Source of the DNA: Lunatimonas lonarensis
Lineage (GTDB): Bacteria; Bacteroidota; Bacteroidia; Cytophagales; Cyclobacteriaceae
NCBI RefSeq assembly: GCF_000390185.1
Contig: NZ_AQHR01000101.1
Coordinates: 1-40,460 of the forward strand
Length of the DNA stretch: 40,460 nucleotides
Direction: 5' to 3'
Each line of letters opens with the position of its first letter. Position 1 is the first letter of the stretch. The notes under the pieces were generated by a model. It had not been told where the DNA came from. It searched no databases and saw nothing but the letters and a program-made list of their open reading frames with translations. Below are positions 22,475-30,340 of the stretch, one piece after another. The translations under genes were made by a program, and so were the position numbers.

Positions 22475-24058
22475 ATGTTTTTTTTGCAAAAGCCACTGGA
22501 TAAGCATATGGGATTGAAGTCAATGAAAAGGGGCGGGTCGCAAATGGAGGCGAAATCATCGGAGCGGTTTTATGGCGGAGCGTTACTCGTCATTCTTTTA
22601 GGAACAATTGTGGGTAAAGTGATCTTCACAACTTTGAGTCCGTTAAGCCTATTTTCCGAAGAAACCCAGTATTGGCTTTGGTCAAAACACCTAGACTGGA
22701 ATTATTATTCAAAGCCCCTTTTGATTGCGTTTTACAACCGGTTGGGGACAGCATTGTTCGGAGATACGGAGGTAGGTGTTCGGTTCAGTGCCTGGTTTTT
22801 TGGGGCACTCACTGCATGGGTAGTGTTTCGGTTTTCGCTATATATGTACGGTAAACCATTCTTTGCTTTTTTGGCGGCGTTGATGGTGTTGGTGATGCCT
22901 TTTTTCCATTTGGCCTCCTTTTTCCATACGACGGATTCTTCTCTGGTCTGTTTTTGGATCCTCTCAATGTATTTGGCATGGCGGGCGATCCAGGAAGGTG
23001 GCAACTACCTTTGGTTGCTGACCGGAGTCGCCACGGCCCTGGGCATTCTCTCCAAGAATGTCATGGTACTGATCATTCCTCTGCTTTTCCTTTTTCTTTT
23101 GATCGAGCGCCCCGAGGTCTTGAGGGCAAAGGGGTTTTATCTTTTCGTCTTGGTTTCCGCATCGGCTTTGGTGCCGATTGTCATTTGGAATTTCCAGCAT
23201 GATTTTGTGACCTTTCGCCACCTCGGTACCCTAGGTGGTGTTTCAGGCGGCGGCGGATTCAATTGGCAAGCTGCATTGGCGTATTCTGGAGAGTACTTGG
23301 GCGGGCAATTGGCCGTGGTGTCGGTTTTTTTTGTTCCGTTGATTTGGTTGGGGACTAGACACTGGATCAAGACCCGCGAGCCGGAGATGCTCTTTCTCCT
23401 TCTGCCTGCGTTAATGATATGGATGCTTTTTATAGGTGTTTCCCTTGTCAAGCGAGTGGAGATCAATTGGCCCGCTTTTGCCTATGTCACGTTGCCCATT
23501 GCCATGGCACAAGTCGTCAATCTTTATGCCCATTGGAGAAAGTATGCTTTCGTGGCGACGTGTGTTTCCGGGTTGCTTTTGGTGGGAGTTATGTACCCGG
23601 AACCTTTGGATGCCATCGGGTTCAAGCGGTTGCTGAAGCCAAAGAATGATCCCTTTGCCCGTATGGCAGGATACAGAGAGTTGGGTAGCCGGGTTGATTT
23701 CCTGATCGACTCCTTGGGATTGGAAAAGCATTTTGTATTCAGTGATTCCTATCACGTGGCATCCGAATTGGCATTTTACATGGAGGGTAACCCGCAGACT
23801 TATAATCCCAATTTGGGTAGAAGGATGAATCAGTTTGATATTTGGCCGGGCATAAATCAGTTTGAACAGCAGGGGTATTTCGGGGTGTTCGTCCGCTGGG
23901 GTGAGGGCGAGAGTGCGATCGTAAGCGCGGCATTCGACAGCCTAATCCACCAAGAAACCAGGCATGGTTACCTACGTGGGGAGCCTGTTTTGACATTTCA
24001 GATTCAAATCCACAAAGGATTTGGAAAGATGGAAGAGTTGTCCACGTCGGCATATTGA
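22475..24058 (+). CDS. membrane glycosyltransferase, PMT-2 / ArnT-like family
   Basis: This inner-membrane protein of about 527 residues has roughly 10 to 12 hydrophobic segments. PLSLFSEETQYWLWSKHLDWNYYSKPLLIAFYNRLG is the first periplasmic loop, in which the Glu-Glu pair and YYSKPLL match the DE...KPP-type active-site loop of the PMT-2 superfamily. It probably transfers a polyprenyl-phosphate-linked sugar to an envelope acceptor. Several ATGs are possible (22475, 22508, 22523, 22544). The one at 22544 lies just ahead of the first membrane segment and is a reasonable alternative, so the N-terminus is uncertain. The soluble C-terminal tail follows the last segment near residue 390. It is not a close copy of its divergent neighbour, so the pair is not a recent duplication. 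Confidence 0.82.
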   Translation: MFFLQKPLDKHMGLKSMKRGGSQMEAKSSERFYGGALLVILLGTIVGKVIFTTLSPLSLFSEETQYWLWSKHLDWNYYSKPLLIAFYNRLGTALFGDTEVGVRFSAWFFGALTAWVVFRFSLYMYGKPFFAFLAALMVLVMPFFHLASFFHTTDSSLVCFWILSMYLAWRAIQEGGNYLWLLTGVATALGILSKNVMVLIIPLLFLFLLIERPEVLRAKGFYLFVLVSASALVPIVIWNFQHDFVTFRHLGTLGGVSGGGGFNWQAALAYSGEYLGGQLAVVSVFFVPLIWLGTRHWIKTREPEMLFLLLPALMIWMLFIGVSLVKRVEINWPAFAYVTLPIAMAQVVNLYAHWRKYAFVATCVSGLLLVGVMYPEPLDAIGFKRLLKPKNDPFARMAGYRELGSRVDFLIDSLGLEKHFVFSDSYHVASELAFYMEGNPQTYNPNLGRRMNQFDIWPGINQFEQQGYFGVFVRWGEGESAIVSAAFDSLIHQETRHGYLRGEPVLTFQIQIHKGFGKMEELSTSAY

Positions 24059-24140
24059 GGAGCCCCTATCACCGGAGGATCTTCGATTGACAGGGATTAA
24101 AAAAGAAATCCAAAGCTTCTCTGCTTCTACATCTTATGTG

Positions 24141-24148
24141 TACCTTTG
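24141..24148 (+). promoter_or_regulatory. -7 box of aroQ
   Basis: TACCTTTG is an exact TAnnTTTG match, 32 bases before the TTG start. It lies inside the longer open frame and so speaks against the upstream start. Confidence 0.65.
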
Positions 24149-24180
24149 CATCCTGTTACGGAACGCCAAATTATACTGCC

Positions 24181-24606
24181 TTGAAACTAATCATTATCAA
24201 TGGCCCCAACCTGAACCTTTTGGGAAAAAGGGAGCCCGAAATCTATGGAAACCAGACCTTTGAGGGTTTTTTTGACACATTGGTAAAGAAGTACCCCCAT
24301 TTGGAACTGGCCTACTTTCAGCACAATGTGGAGGGGGAGATCGTATCGAAGATCCATGAGGTCGGGTTTACCTACGACGGTATTTTGTTGAATGCAGGCG
24401 CCTATACACACACTTCGGTGGCCATTTCTGATGCAATAGCAGGTGTTACCACTCCTGTGCTGGAGGTCCACATTTCCAACATTTACAAACGGGAGGAATT
24501 CAGGCATAAGAGCATCATTTCGAAGGAATGTGTTGGTATGATTGCCGGGCTTGGATTGGATGGGTATGATTTGGGAATCCAATATTTTCTAACAAAAAAT
24601 AAGTAA
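24181..24606 (+). CDS. aroQ: type II 3-dehydroquinate dehydratase
   Basis: This 141-residue enzyme removes water from 3-dehydroquinate to give 3-dehydroshikimate, the third step of the shikimate pathway to aromatic amino acids. The type II signature is complete: NGPNLNLLGKREPEIYG near the start with the catalytic Tyr, NAGAYTHTSVAI for substrate binding, the catalytic His in EVHISN, and KREEFRHKS. The start is TTG at 24181, giving the usual length and N-terminus. The frame is open back to 24136, but that part contains the -7 box. The gene ends 10 bases before the aminotransferase gene, so both are probably co-transcribed. Confidence 0.95.
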   Translation: MKLIIINGPNLNLLGKREPEIYGNQTFEGFFDTLVKKYPHLELAYFQHNVEGEIVSKIHEVGFTYDGILLNAGAYTHTSVAISDAIAGVTTPVLEVHISNIYKREEFRHKSIISKECVGMIAGLGLDGYDLGIQYFLTKNK

Positions 24607-24616
24607 TCAGTCATAT

Positions 24617-25684
24617 ATGGCAAACCTTACATTTGCGCCAGGACCATCTAAAGTATACGATAAGCTTGGAGGCTACTTCCAGGATGCATTCGAGCAGGGG
24701 ATTTTAAGTGCCAATCATCGAAGCGCAGTTTTTATGGATCTGTATAGGGACACAGAGCGTGTATTCAAAGAAAAACTGGCTGTTCCCGCGGATTACAGGC
24801 TTTTGTTTACATCCAGTGCAACGGAGAATTGGGAGATCATTACCCAGTCTGTGGTTTTGAATCACTCATTTCATATTTATTCTGGGTCGTTTGGGAAAAA
24901 GTGGTTTGGGTTTGCCCAGCACATCCAACCAGCGAGTAAAGCGTTTGTCTTGGACAAGAACGTGGAACTTTCCGTGGAAGACCTATTGATCGAAGAAGAG
25001 GCGGACCTTATCGCCGTGACACAAAACGAAACTTCCAATGCGACTCAAGTAAGTAATGGCATAGTAGCAAAGCTGGGGAAAAAGTTTCCTGACAAAATGA
25101 TTGCCGTGGACACCACCTCTTCGATGGCCGGTGTTTTCCTTGATTTTCAGTTGGCAGATATTTGGTATGCCTCCGTTCAAAAATGCTTTGGATTGCCTGC
25201 TGGATTGGGGCTATTAGTCCTTTCCCCGGCTGCTATCGCTAAAGTGAACGAAAAAGGTGAAAAAGGCCGCTACAATAGCCTGAGTTTTATGTTGGAAAAT
25301 GCGGATAACTTTCAGACTCACTACACACCAAACGTCTTGGGGATTTACTTGTTAAACAGGGTGCTGACAGATATGGAATCCATTCACGTGATCCAGCAAA
25401 GAACCGAGACGCGGATGCAACGGCTGGAGACATTGGTGGAAAAATCTCCTAGGTTGGATTTTTTGGTATCCAATCCTGCTACGAGAAGTAGAACTGTATT
25501 GGGTGTCTCAGGGGAAGAGCAGTTTATCAAAGATATCAAGAAGGCGGCCGAAGCTAACGGAATGACCCTGGGAGGTGGGTATGGCCCATTGAAACCGACC
25601 AGTTTTCGCATTGCAAACTTTCCGGCCATTACCGATCCTGAGTTTGAAATGCTGATGGACTTTCTTGGTTCGTACGGTGCATAG
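24617..25684 (+). CDS. serC: class V aminotransferase, phosphoserine-aminotransferase (SerC)-like
   Basis: This 355-residue PLP enzyme has the fold-type I class V pattern. It begins NLTFAPGPSKVYDKL and has SANHRSAVFMDLYRDTERVFKEKL; the cofactor Lys is Lys189 in ASVQKCFGLPAGLG, and a Ser/Thr-rich phosphate loop (TSSATENWE) precedes it. The start and the HRS motif match SerC, which makes phosphoserine from phosphohydroxypyruvate in serine synthesis. Class V relatives such as alanine-glyoxylate aminotransferases are the alternative. No serA is adjacent in this window. It is tightly spaced after aroQ. Confidence 0.8.
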   Translation: MANLTFAPGPSKVYDKLGGYFQDAFEQGILSANHRSAVFMDLYRDTERVFKEKLAVPADYRLLFTSSATENWEIITQSVVLNHSFHIYSGSFGKKWFGFAQHIQPASKAFVLDKNVELSVEDLLIEEEADLIAVTQNETSNATQVSNGIVAKLGKKFPDKMIAVDTTSSMAGVFLDFQLADIWYASVQKCFGLPAGLGLLVLSPAAIAKVNEKGEKGRYNSLSFMLENADNFQTHYTPNVLGIYLLNRVLTDMESIHVIQQRTETRMQRLETLVEKSPRLDFLVSNPATRSRTVLGVSGEEQFIKDIKKAAEANGMTLGGGYGPLKPTSFRIANFPAITDPEFEMLMDFLGSYGA

Positions 25685-25747
25685 ATATATGGCATCGATC
25701 GGATATCCGTAAGGGTTGTTTGGTTGTTTGCCTTAGGTTCTGACGAT

Positions 25748-26326
25748 ATGTTTAACTTCAAAGAGATTCTTTCCGTTACGCTGATCCTTTTTTCGGTTAT
25801 TGATATTCTTGGCTCGACACCCATTATCATCAATCTGCGAAAGAAGGTGGGGCATATTCAATCCGAAAAGGCCACCATTGCAGCAGGTGTGTTGATGGTG
25901 TTGTTTCTCTTGCTTGGCAAGTCCATTTTGAATTTGTTTGGCATAGGTGTAGAGGATTTCGCAATCGCCGGTGCCTTGATCATTTTCGCATTGGGAGCTG
26001 AGATGATCCTTGGCATTGAGATTTTCAAGCCTGATCCCAGTGCAAGTGCGACGAGCACCTCCATTGTGCCGATAGCTTTTCCACTGATTGCAGGTGCCGG
26101 TACCCTCACGACCATTTTGACACTTAAATCGGAATACTCCCAGGCAAACATCGCTGTGGGGATAGTTCTCAACCTCGTAATCATTTACATCGTACTGAAA
26201 AGTACCAATTGGCTGGAACGAAAGCTCGGGCATACGGGATTGGATGTACTTAGGAGAATTTTCGGTATCATCTTGTTGTCCATTGCGATCAAGATCTTCA
26301 AAACCAATGTTTTTCCGGCAGCCTGA
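25748..26326 (+). CDS. MarC-family integral membrane protein
   Basis: This 192-residue membrane protein with six predicted segments belongs to the MarC/UPF0056 family. MFNFKEILSVTLILFSVIDILGSTPII is the typical start, and IVPIAFPLIAGAGTLTTIL the conserved middle loop. The family was once linked to multiple antibiotic resistance but its transport role is not proven. ATG at 25748 is preferred to the upstream TTG, as homologues begin at this point. It follows the aminotransferase by 63 bases on the same strand. Confidence 0.88.
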   Translation: MFNFKEILSVTLILFSVIDILGSTPIIINLRKKVGHIQSEKATIAAGVLMVLFLLLGKSILNLFGIGVEDFAIAGALIIFALGAEMILGIEIFKPDPSASATSTSIVPIAFPLIAGAGTLTTILTLKSEYSQANIAVGIVLNLVIIYIVLKSTNWLERKLGHTGLDVLRRIFGIILLSIAIKIFKTNVFPAA

Positions 26327-26361
26327 TAACAGCTAGACTAAGAGCGGTCAACGCGTCCGGT

Positions 26362-26379
26362 TATTTTTGACTATTTTTG
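26362..26379 (+). promoter_or_regulatory. two -7 boxes just before rnhA
   Basis: TATTTTTG occurs twice, at 26362-26369 and 26372-26379, each an exact TAnnTTTG match. The second ends four bases before the rnhA ATG; its use would give a leaderless or almost leaderless mRNA. Confidence 0.5.
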
Positions 26380-26383
26380 TAGT

Positions 26384-26851
26384 ATGATCGTAATCTATAC
26401 AGACGGAGCGGCCAAAGGAAATCCTGGGAATGGGGGCTATGGGGTGGTGCTCCTCTACAAAAGCCATCGAAAAGAACTTGCTGAGGGTTTTCGCCTTACG
26501 ACCAATAACCGGATGGAACTGCTTGCTGTTATAAAAGGCCTGGAAGAGTTGAAGGTAGCGGGCATCCCGGTGACGATTTTTTCCGACAGTAAGTACGTGG
26601 TGGACGCAATTGAAAAGGGGTGGTTATGGAATTGGCAAAAGAAGGGGTTTAAGGATAAAAAAAATGTGGACCTATGGAAACGCTACATTCCCTTACACCT
26701 GAAGTACAAACCTACCTACCGCTGGGTAAAGGGCCATGCAGGCAACAAGGAAAACGAACGTTGTGATCAGTTGGCCGTGGCAGCAGCCGAAGCATTGGAT
26801 CTACAGGTGGACAAAGGATACGAAGACCTTCAGGGAAAGGGGCTTTTTTGA
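26384..26851 (+). CDS. rnhA: ribonuclease HI
   Basis: This 155-residue endonuclease cuts the RNA strand of RNA-DNA hybrids, removing R-loops and primers. All four carboxylates are present: Asp7 (IYTDGAAKGNPG), Glu45 (NNRMELLAVI), Asp68 (FSDSKYVVDAI) and Asp128 (NERCDQLA), with His118 in the flexible loop (VKGHAGN). The length is that of the classical bacterial type I enzyme, including the basic handle region (WLWNWQKKGFKDKK). The stop codon lies two bases before the trmN6 start, so the two are co-transcribed. Confidence 0.97.
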   Translation: MIVIYTDGAAKGNPGNGGYGVVLLYKSHRKELAEGFRLTTNNRMELLAVIKGLEELKVAGIPVTIFSDSKYVVDAIEKGWLWNWQKKGFKDKKNVDLWKRYIPLHLKYKPTYRWVKGHAGNKENERCDQLAVAAAEALDLQVDKGYEDLQGKGLF

Positions 26852-26853
26852 TT

Positions 26854-27576
26854 ATGGGTAATTCTTTCTTTAGGTTTAAAGAGTTTATGGTTCTTCAGGA
26901 TCGATGCGCAATGAAGGTCAGTACCGATGCCGTGATCTTGGGGGCAATTGCCGGCAGCACCCAACCAGTGAGGCGGATTTTGGACGTGGGAACGGGCACA
27001 GGCGTATTGGCGCTGATGTTCGCACAGAGATACCCGAAAGCACGGGTAGTGGCGGTAGAGATTGATCGGGGTGCAGCCGGGCAAGCAAAGGAGAACGTTG
27101 AGTCAAGTTCATGGGCTGATAGAATTTCCGTTTGCAACGGTGACTTTCGGGAGTTTGATCTGGCTGGTGCGGGGCAATTTGATATGGTAGTAAGTAATCC
27201 GCCCTATTATTCTAACCACCTTCTTTCGGCAGATACCGGCCGGAATCATGCGTTGCATCAGGGGGCACTTTCATTTGAGGAGCTGGCAGTGGGCGCATTT
27301 CGTATGCTCGCAAAGGGCGGTGTGGGTTGGGTTATTCTGCCACCAAGGCAAATGGCGGATTTTGAACGGGTAGCCGGGAGTGCTGGGTTTTTCGGGATAG
27401 CAATGATGGAGGTGTATGACCGTGCGGATAAGCCACTGTTGAGGGTAATTCGGGGTTTTTCTAACCGCAGCCCGATCGATCCCCCCGTGGAAAGCACACT
27501 TTTTATCAAGGAAGCTGACGGAAGCTATTCAGATGCCTACAGGCAATTATTGGGTGGATTCCTGTTAAATTTTTGA
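26854..27576 (+). CDS. trmN6: tRNA1(Val) (adenine(37)-N6)-methyltransferase
   Basis: This 240-residue class I SAM-dependent methyltransferase is of the YfiC/TrmN6 type, which methylates A37 of valine tRNA. FRFKEFMVLQDRCAMKVSTDAVILGA is the conserved N-terminus of the family; DVGTGTGVLALM (about 43-54) binds SAM, and NPPYYSN is the N6-adenine catalytic motif. ATG at 26854 is chosen over an overlapping TTG six bases earlier. It is directly downstream of rnhA. Confidence 0.92.
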   Translation: MGNSFFRFKEFMVLQDRCAMKVSTDAVILGAIAGSTQPVRRILDVGTGTGVLALMFAQRYPKARVVAVEIDRGAAGQAKENVESSSWADRISVCNGDFREFDLAGAGQFDMVVSNPPYYSNHLLSADTGRNHALHQGALSFEELAVGAFRMLAKGGVGWVILPPRQMADFERVAGSAGFFGIAMMEVYDRADKPLLRVIRGFSNRSPIDPPVESTLFIKEADGSYSDAYRQLLGGFLLNF

Positions 27577-27681
27577 ACGAAGGCCGCCTCCTATTGTCGG
27601 TTTGTGCCTCTACGCAGAGGTTTGGTTTTTTTTATTTGGGCATTTCCCCCTATATTTAACTGCATACACCTTGTTTTTTTC

Positions 27682-28647
27682 ATGATTGTAAGAAGGAATC
27701 TCCGTTTTATCCATATCCTCCATTATACGTGGGTACAGATTTTGTATTATATCCTGCTGTCTACAGGTATAGTGCTTTTGAATGAGTATGTGGATACAAT
27801 TGAATTCAACATTCCCTCCTATACAATTGCGGCACTTGGTACAGCCTTGGCTATTTTTTTGGGATTTAAAAATAACCACGCCTACGACCGCTGGTGGGAG
27901 GCGAGAAAGATTTGGGGTTTGATGGTGAATTATAGCCGCGCATGGACCCGTCAGGTAACTACGTTGATCACTACGTTGGAGGGCGAGGACGACCATAGCG
28001 TACGAGAACTTCAGAAGAGGATGGTCTATCGGCATATAGCCTTCGTCAATGCGCTCAGGGTTTTTTTGAGGGAAAAGCTATCCTATAATAAACTACCGGT
28101 AAACGAGCTTGTGGAGGAAGAGAATACATATAGGGATGCGAGGCCTTTTTTGGGTCCCGAGGAGTATAGACAGTTCGTTTCCAAAGATAACCCTCCCAAT
28201 TTTTTGTTACAGTTGCAGGGGGAAGACCTGGCCGAAGCCTTCAGAAGGGGATGGCTGTCAGACTACCGTCTGATTAAGCTGGAAGAGACGCTGGTGGATT
28301 TCAATGATATTCAAGGGATGAGCGAACGGATCAAAAACACACCTTTGCCCCGGCAGTATACCTTTTTTTCCCGTGTGTTTGTAGCTATCCACTGTACCCT
28401 TTTGCCGATGGTATTCGTCGCAGACCTTGGCTGGATGGCTATTCCCATCTCGGTTGTCGTATCTTTTGTTTTTTTGGCTTTGGACATGATCGGGGAGCGG
28501 ACGGAGGATCCGTTTGAAAACAAACTGGAGGATACGCCCCTGACTGCCCTAAGCCTTACCATCGAAACCAATCTGCGGGAACAGCTGAAGGAATCAAAGG
28601 ACAATTTTCCGAAAAAATACAGTCCGGAGAGAGGTGTGGTTCTCTAA
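27682..28647 (+). CDS. bestrophin-type (UPF0187/YneE) membrane channel
   Basis: This 321-residue membrane protein begins MIVRRNLRFIHILHYTWVQIL. FLGFKNNHAYDRWWEARKIWG is the hallmark of the bestrophin family, with the conserved RWWEAR turn after the second segment. Two further hydrophobic segments (LLPMVFVADLGWMAIPISVVVSFVFLALDMIG) precede the typical EDPFENKLEDTPL motif. Bacterial homologues are pentameric ion channels. The longer frame from 27604 adds a stretch unlike the family, so the ATG at 27682 is preferred. The gene stands alone between trmN6 and the prenyltransferase. Confidence 0.9.
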   Translation: MIVRRNLRFIHILHYTWVQILYYILLSTGIVLLNEYVDTIEFNIPSYTIAALGTALAIFLGFKNNHAYDRWWEARKIWGLMVNYSRAWTRQVTTLITTLEGEDDHSVRELQKRMVYRHIAFVNALRVFLREKLSYNKLPVNELVEEENTYRDARPFLGPEEYRQFVSKDNPPNFLLQLQGEDLAEAFRRGWLSDYRLIKLEETLVDFNDIQGMSERIKNTPLPRQYTFFSRVFVAIHCTLLPMVFVADLGWMAIPISVVVSFVFLALDMIGERTEDPFENKLEDTPLTALSLTIETNLREQLKESKDNFPKKYSPERGVVL

Positions 28648-28733
28648 GACCTTTCCATTGGTGAAATTATAGCAATAGGAGCAATAGCGCGTGCAGGAAA
28701 TGAAGGTGTAGTCTGATATCCATCCATTTATTA

Positions 28734-28741
28734 TACATTTG
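28734..28741 (+). promoter_or_regulatory. -7 box directly before the UbiA gene
   Basis: TACATTTG is an exact TAnnTTTG match ending four bases before the ATG at 28746, which suggests a leaderless transcript. Confidence 0.55.
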
Positions 28742-28745
28742 CGTA

Positions 28746-29618
28746 ATGACTCAGACGACCGGCTCCCCTATATTTACGTTTGGAGGCTTTTTCAAAATCA
28801 TCCGGCCAAACAACCTTCTGATGGTTGCTTTTGTGCAGTTGATGACGGCGCAATTCTTAGTGGGGCAAACACCGATGGGATTGCCTGTTTTACAGGATGT
28901 AAACCTGTATCTTTTGGTGATCTCCACGGTCATCCTGACTGCATCCGGCTACATGATCAATGATTATTATGACGTAAAAATCGACTACGTAAACCGTCCA
29001 CACGAAGTAGTGGTAGGAAGGGGGATGAAGCGCAGGATGGTAATGACGCTGCATACATTTATGAACTTTGTAGGGATATCAATCGGAGCGTGGGTTTCCC
29101 CGAGAGTGGGCGTGGTCACGTTCTTGGCAGCCTTCCTGCTTTGGCTCTACAGTAACTCCCTAAAGCGTCTTCCATTTATTGGCAATGTCACGGTGGCCGG
29201 TTTGACGGCTTTGTCCGTTTGGATTGTCGGATATTATTACCAAAGGGCAGAGCCGATTATCTTTGCCTATGCCGTTTTTGCGTTTTTCATAAACCTAATG
29301 CGAGAGATCATTAAGGATATTGAAGATCGAAATGGAGACAGAAAGCATGGATGCCGGACACTGCCCATTGTGCTAGGTTTTAGGCAAACCAAAAACGTGA
29401 TTTTTGCCATTGCCCTGATTTTTGTCATTCTCTTACTGTTTGTCACCTTTCGGATCGGCGATTCCGGTCTTTTTCTTTACTTTGGGTTTTTGGGGATATT
29501 CTTTGCCTTCTTTTTGTTCCGTATATACCACGCCGATAGAAAGGTACATTTCTCCCGACTGAGTCAGTATGCCAAACTTTTGATGTTGATTGGTGCCCTA
29601 AGCATGGTATTTATCTAA
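28746..29618 (+). CDS. UbiA-family prenyltransferase (geranylgeranylglycerol-phosphate transferase-like)
   Basis: This 290-residue membrane enzyme of the UbiA superfamily has about eight or nine segments. Two Asp-rich motifs bind the Mg-diphosphate: NDYYDVKIDYVNRP (about 75-88) and DIEDRNGDRKHG (about 193-204). In many Bacteroidota such a gene is annotated as a geranylgeranylglycerol-phosphate geranylgeranyltransferase homologue; menaquinone or haem side-chain synthesis is the alternative. The acceptor cannot be decided from sequence. Its promoter lies immediately before the start codon. Confidence 0.85.
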   Translation: MTQTTGSPIFTFGGFFKIIRPNNLLMVAFVQLMTAQFLVGQTPMGLPVLQDVNLYLLVISTVILTASGYMINDYYDVKIDYVNRPHEVVVGRGMKRRMVMTLHTFMNFVGISIGAWVSPRVGVVTFLAAFLLWLYSNSLKRLPFIGNVTVAGLTALSVWIVGYYYQRAEPIIFAYAVFAFFINLMREIIKDIEDRNGDRKHGCRTLPIVLGFRQTKNVIFAIALIFVILLLFVTFRIGDSGLFLYFGFLGIFFAFFLFRIYHADRKVHFSRLSQYAKLLMLIGALSMVFI

Positions 29619-29712
29619 GTTCTATGCGGATACGCTCGAAAACGCTTGTCATTAAATTGATTTTTTAACATTTTCCGTACTTTTACCTTACCAATTCTAA
29701 TCCCTACTGATT

Positions 29713-30270
29713 TTGAAAAAAATAGCCATTCTAGCCTCCGGAAACGGCACCAATGCGGAAGCCATAATTGAATATTTCAAATCCGTGCCTACTGCCAAAG
29801 TTGTTCTCATTGGTTCCAACAACGAAGGTGCCTATGTGTTGGAAAGGGCCAAGTCCCATCAGATACAATCTTTCACTTTTTCAAAGAAGGAATTGGAAAA
29901 TGGCTCAGTTAAAGCGTTTCTTTTGATCAAAGGCATAGACCTAATCGTACTGGCCGGTTTTATGATGAAGGTACCAGAAGACCTTATCAATGTATTTCCA
30001 AAGGCGATCGTCAATATCCATCCCGCATTATTGCCCAAATATGGTGGCAAAGGGATGTATGGTATGCATGTGCATTGCGCGGTGAAAGAAGCAGGCGAAA
30101 AGGAGACCGGAATTACCATCCATTGGGTTAACGAACACTATGATGAGGGGGAAATTATCTTGCAGGAGAAGGTAGTCATCACAGAGGACGATACTCCAGA
30201 GCAAATAGCCCAAAAGGTGCATGAGCTCGAATATAAATACTATCCAAAAGTCATTGAAAGCCTGATTTAA
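29713..30270 (+). CDS. purN: phosphoribosylglycinamide formyltransferase, PurN type
   Basis: This 185-residue enzyme adds a formyl group from 10-formyl-tetrahydrofolate to GAR, the third step of purine synthesis. KKIAILASGNGTNAEAI at the N-terminus binds the phosphate of the substrate. The catalytic triad is Asn101, His103 (NIHPALLPKYGGKGMYG) and Asp144 (HYDEGEIIL). The start is TTG at 29713, which gives the normal N-terminus. It lies 70 bases before purH, a natural partner in the same pathway, although purH has its own promoter box. Confidence 0.95.
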   Translation: MKKIAILASGNGTNAEAIIEYFKSVPTAKVVLIGSNNEGAYVLERAKSHQIQSFTFSKKELENGSVKAFLLIKGIDLIVLAGFMMKVPEDLINVFPKAIVNIHPALLPKYGGKGMYGMHVHCAVKEAGEKETGITIHWVNEHYDEGEIILQEKVVITEDDTPEQIAQKVHELEYKYYPKVIESLI

Positions 30271-30284
30271 TAAACTGATTTCCC

Positions 30285-30292
30285 TACCTTTG
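30285..30292 (+). promoter_or_regulatory. -7 box of purH
   Basis: TACCTTTG is an exact TAnnTTTG match, 48 bases before the purH ATG, so purH can be transcribed independently of purN. Confidence 0.65.
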
Positions 30293-30340
30293 CGGTCTTA
30301 ATGCAAAACTTGCGCAAAATTAATCCATAATTACCCTGCC

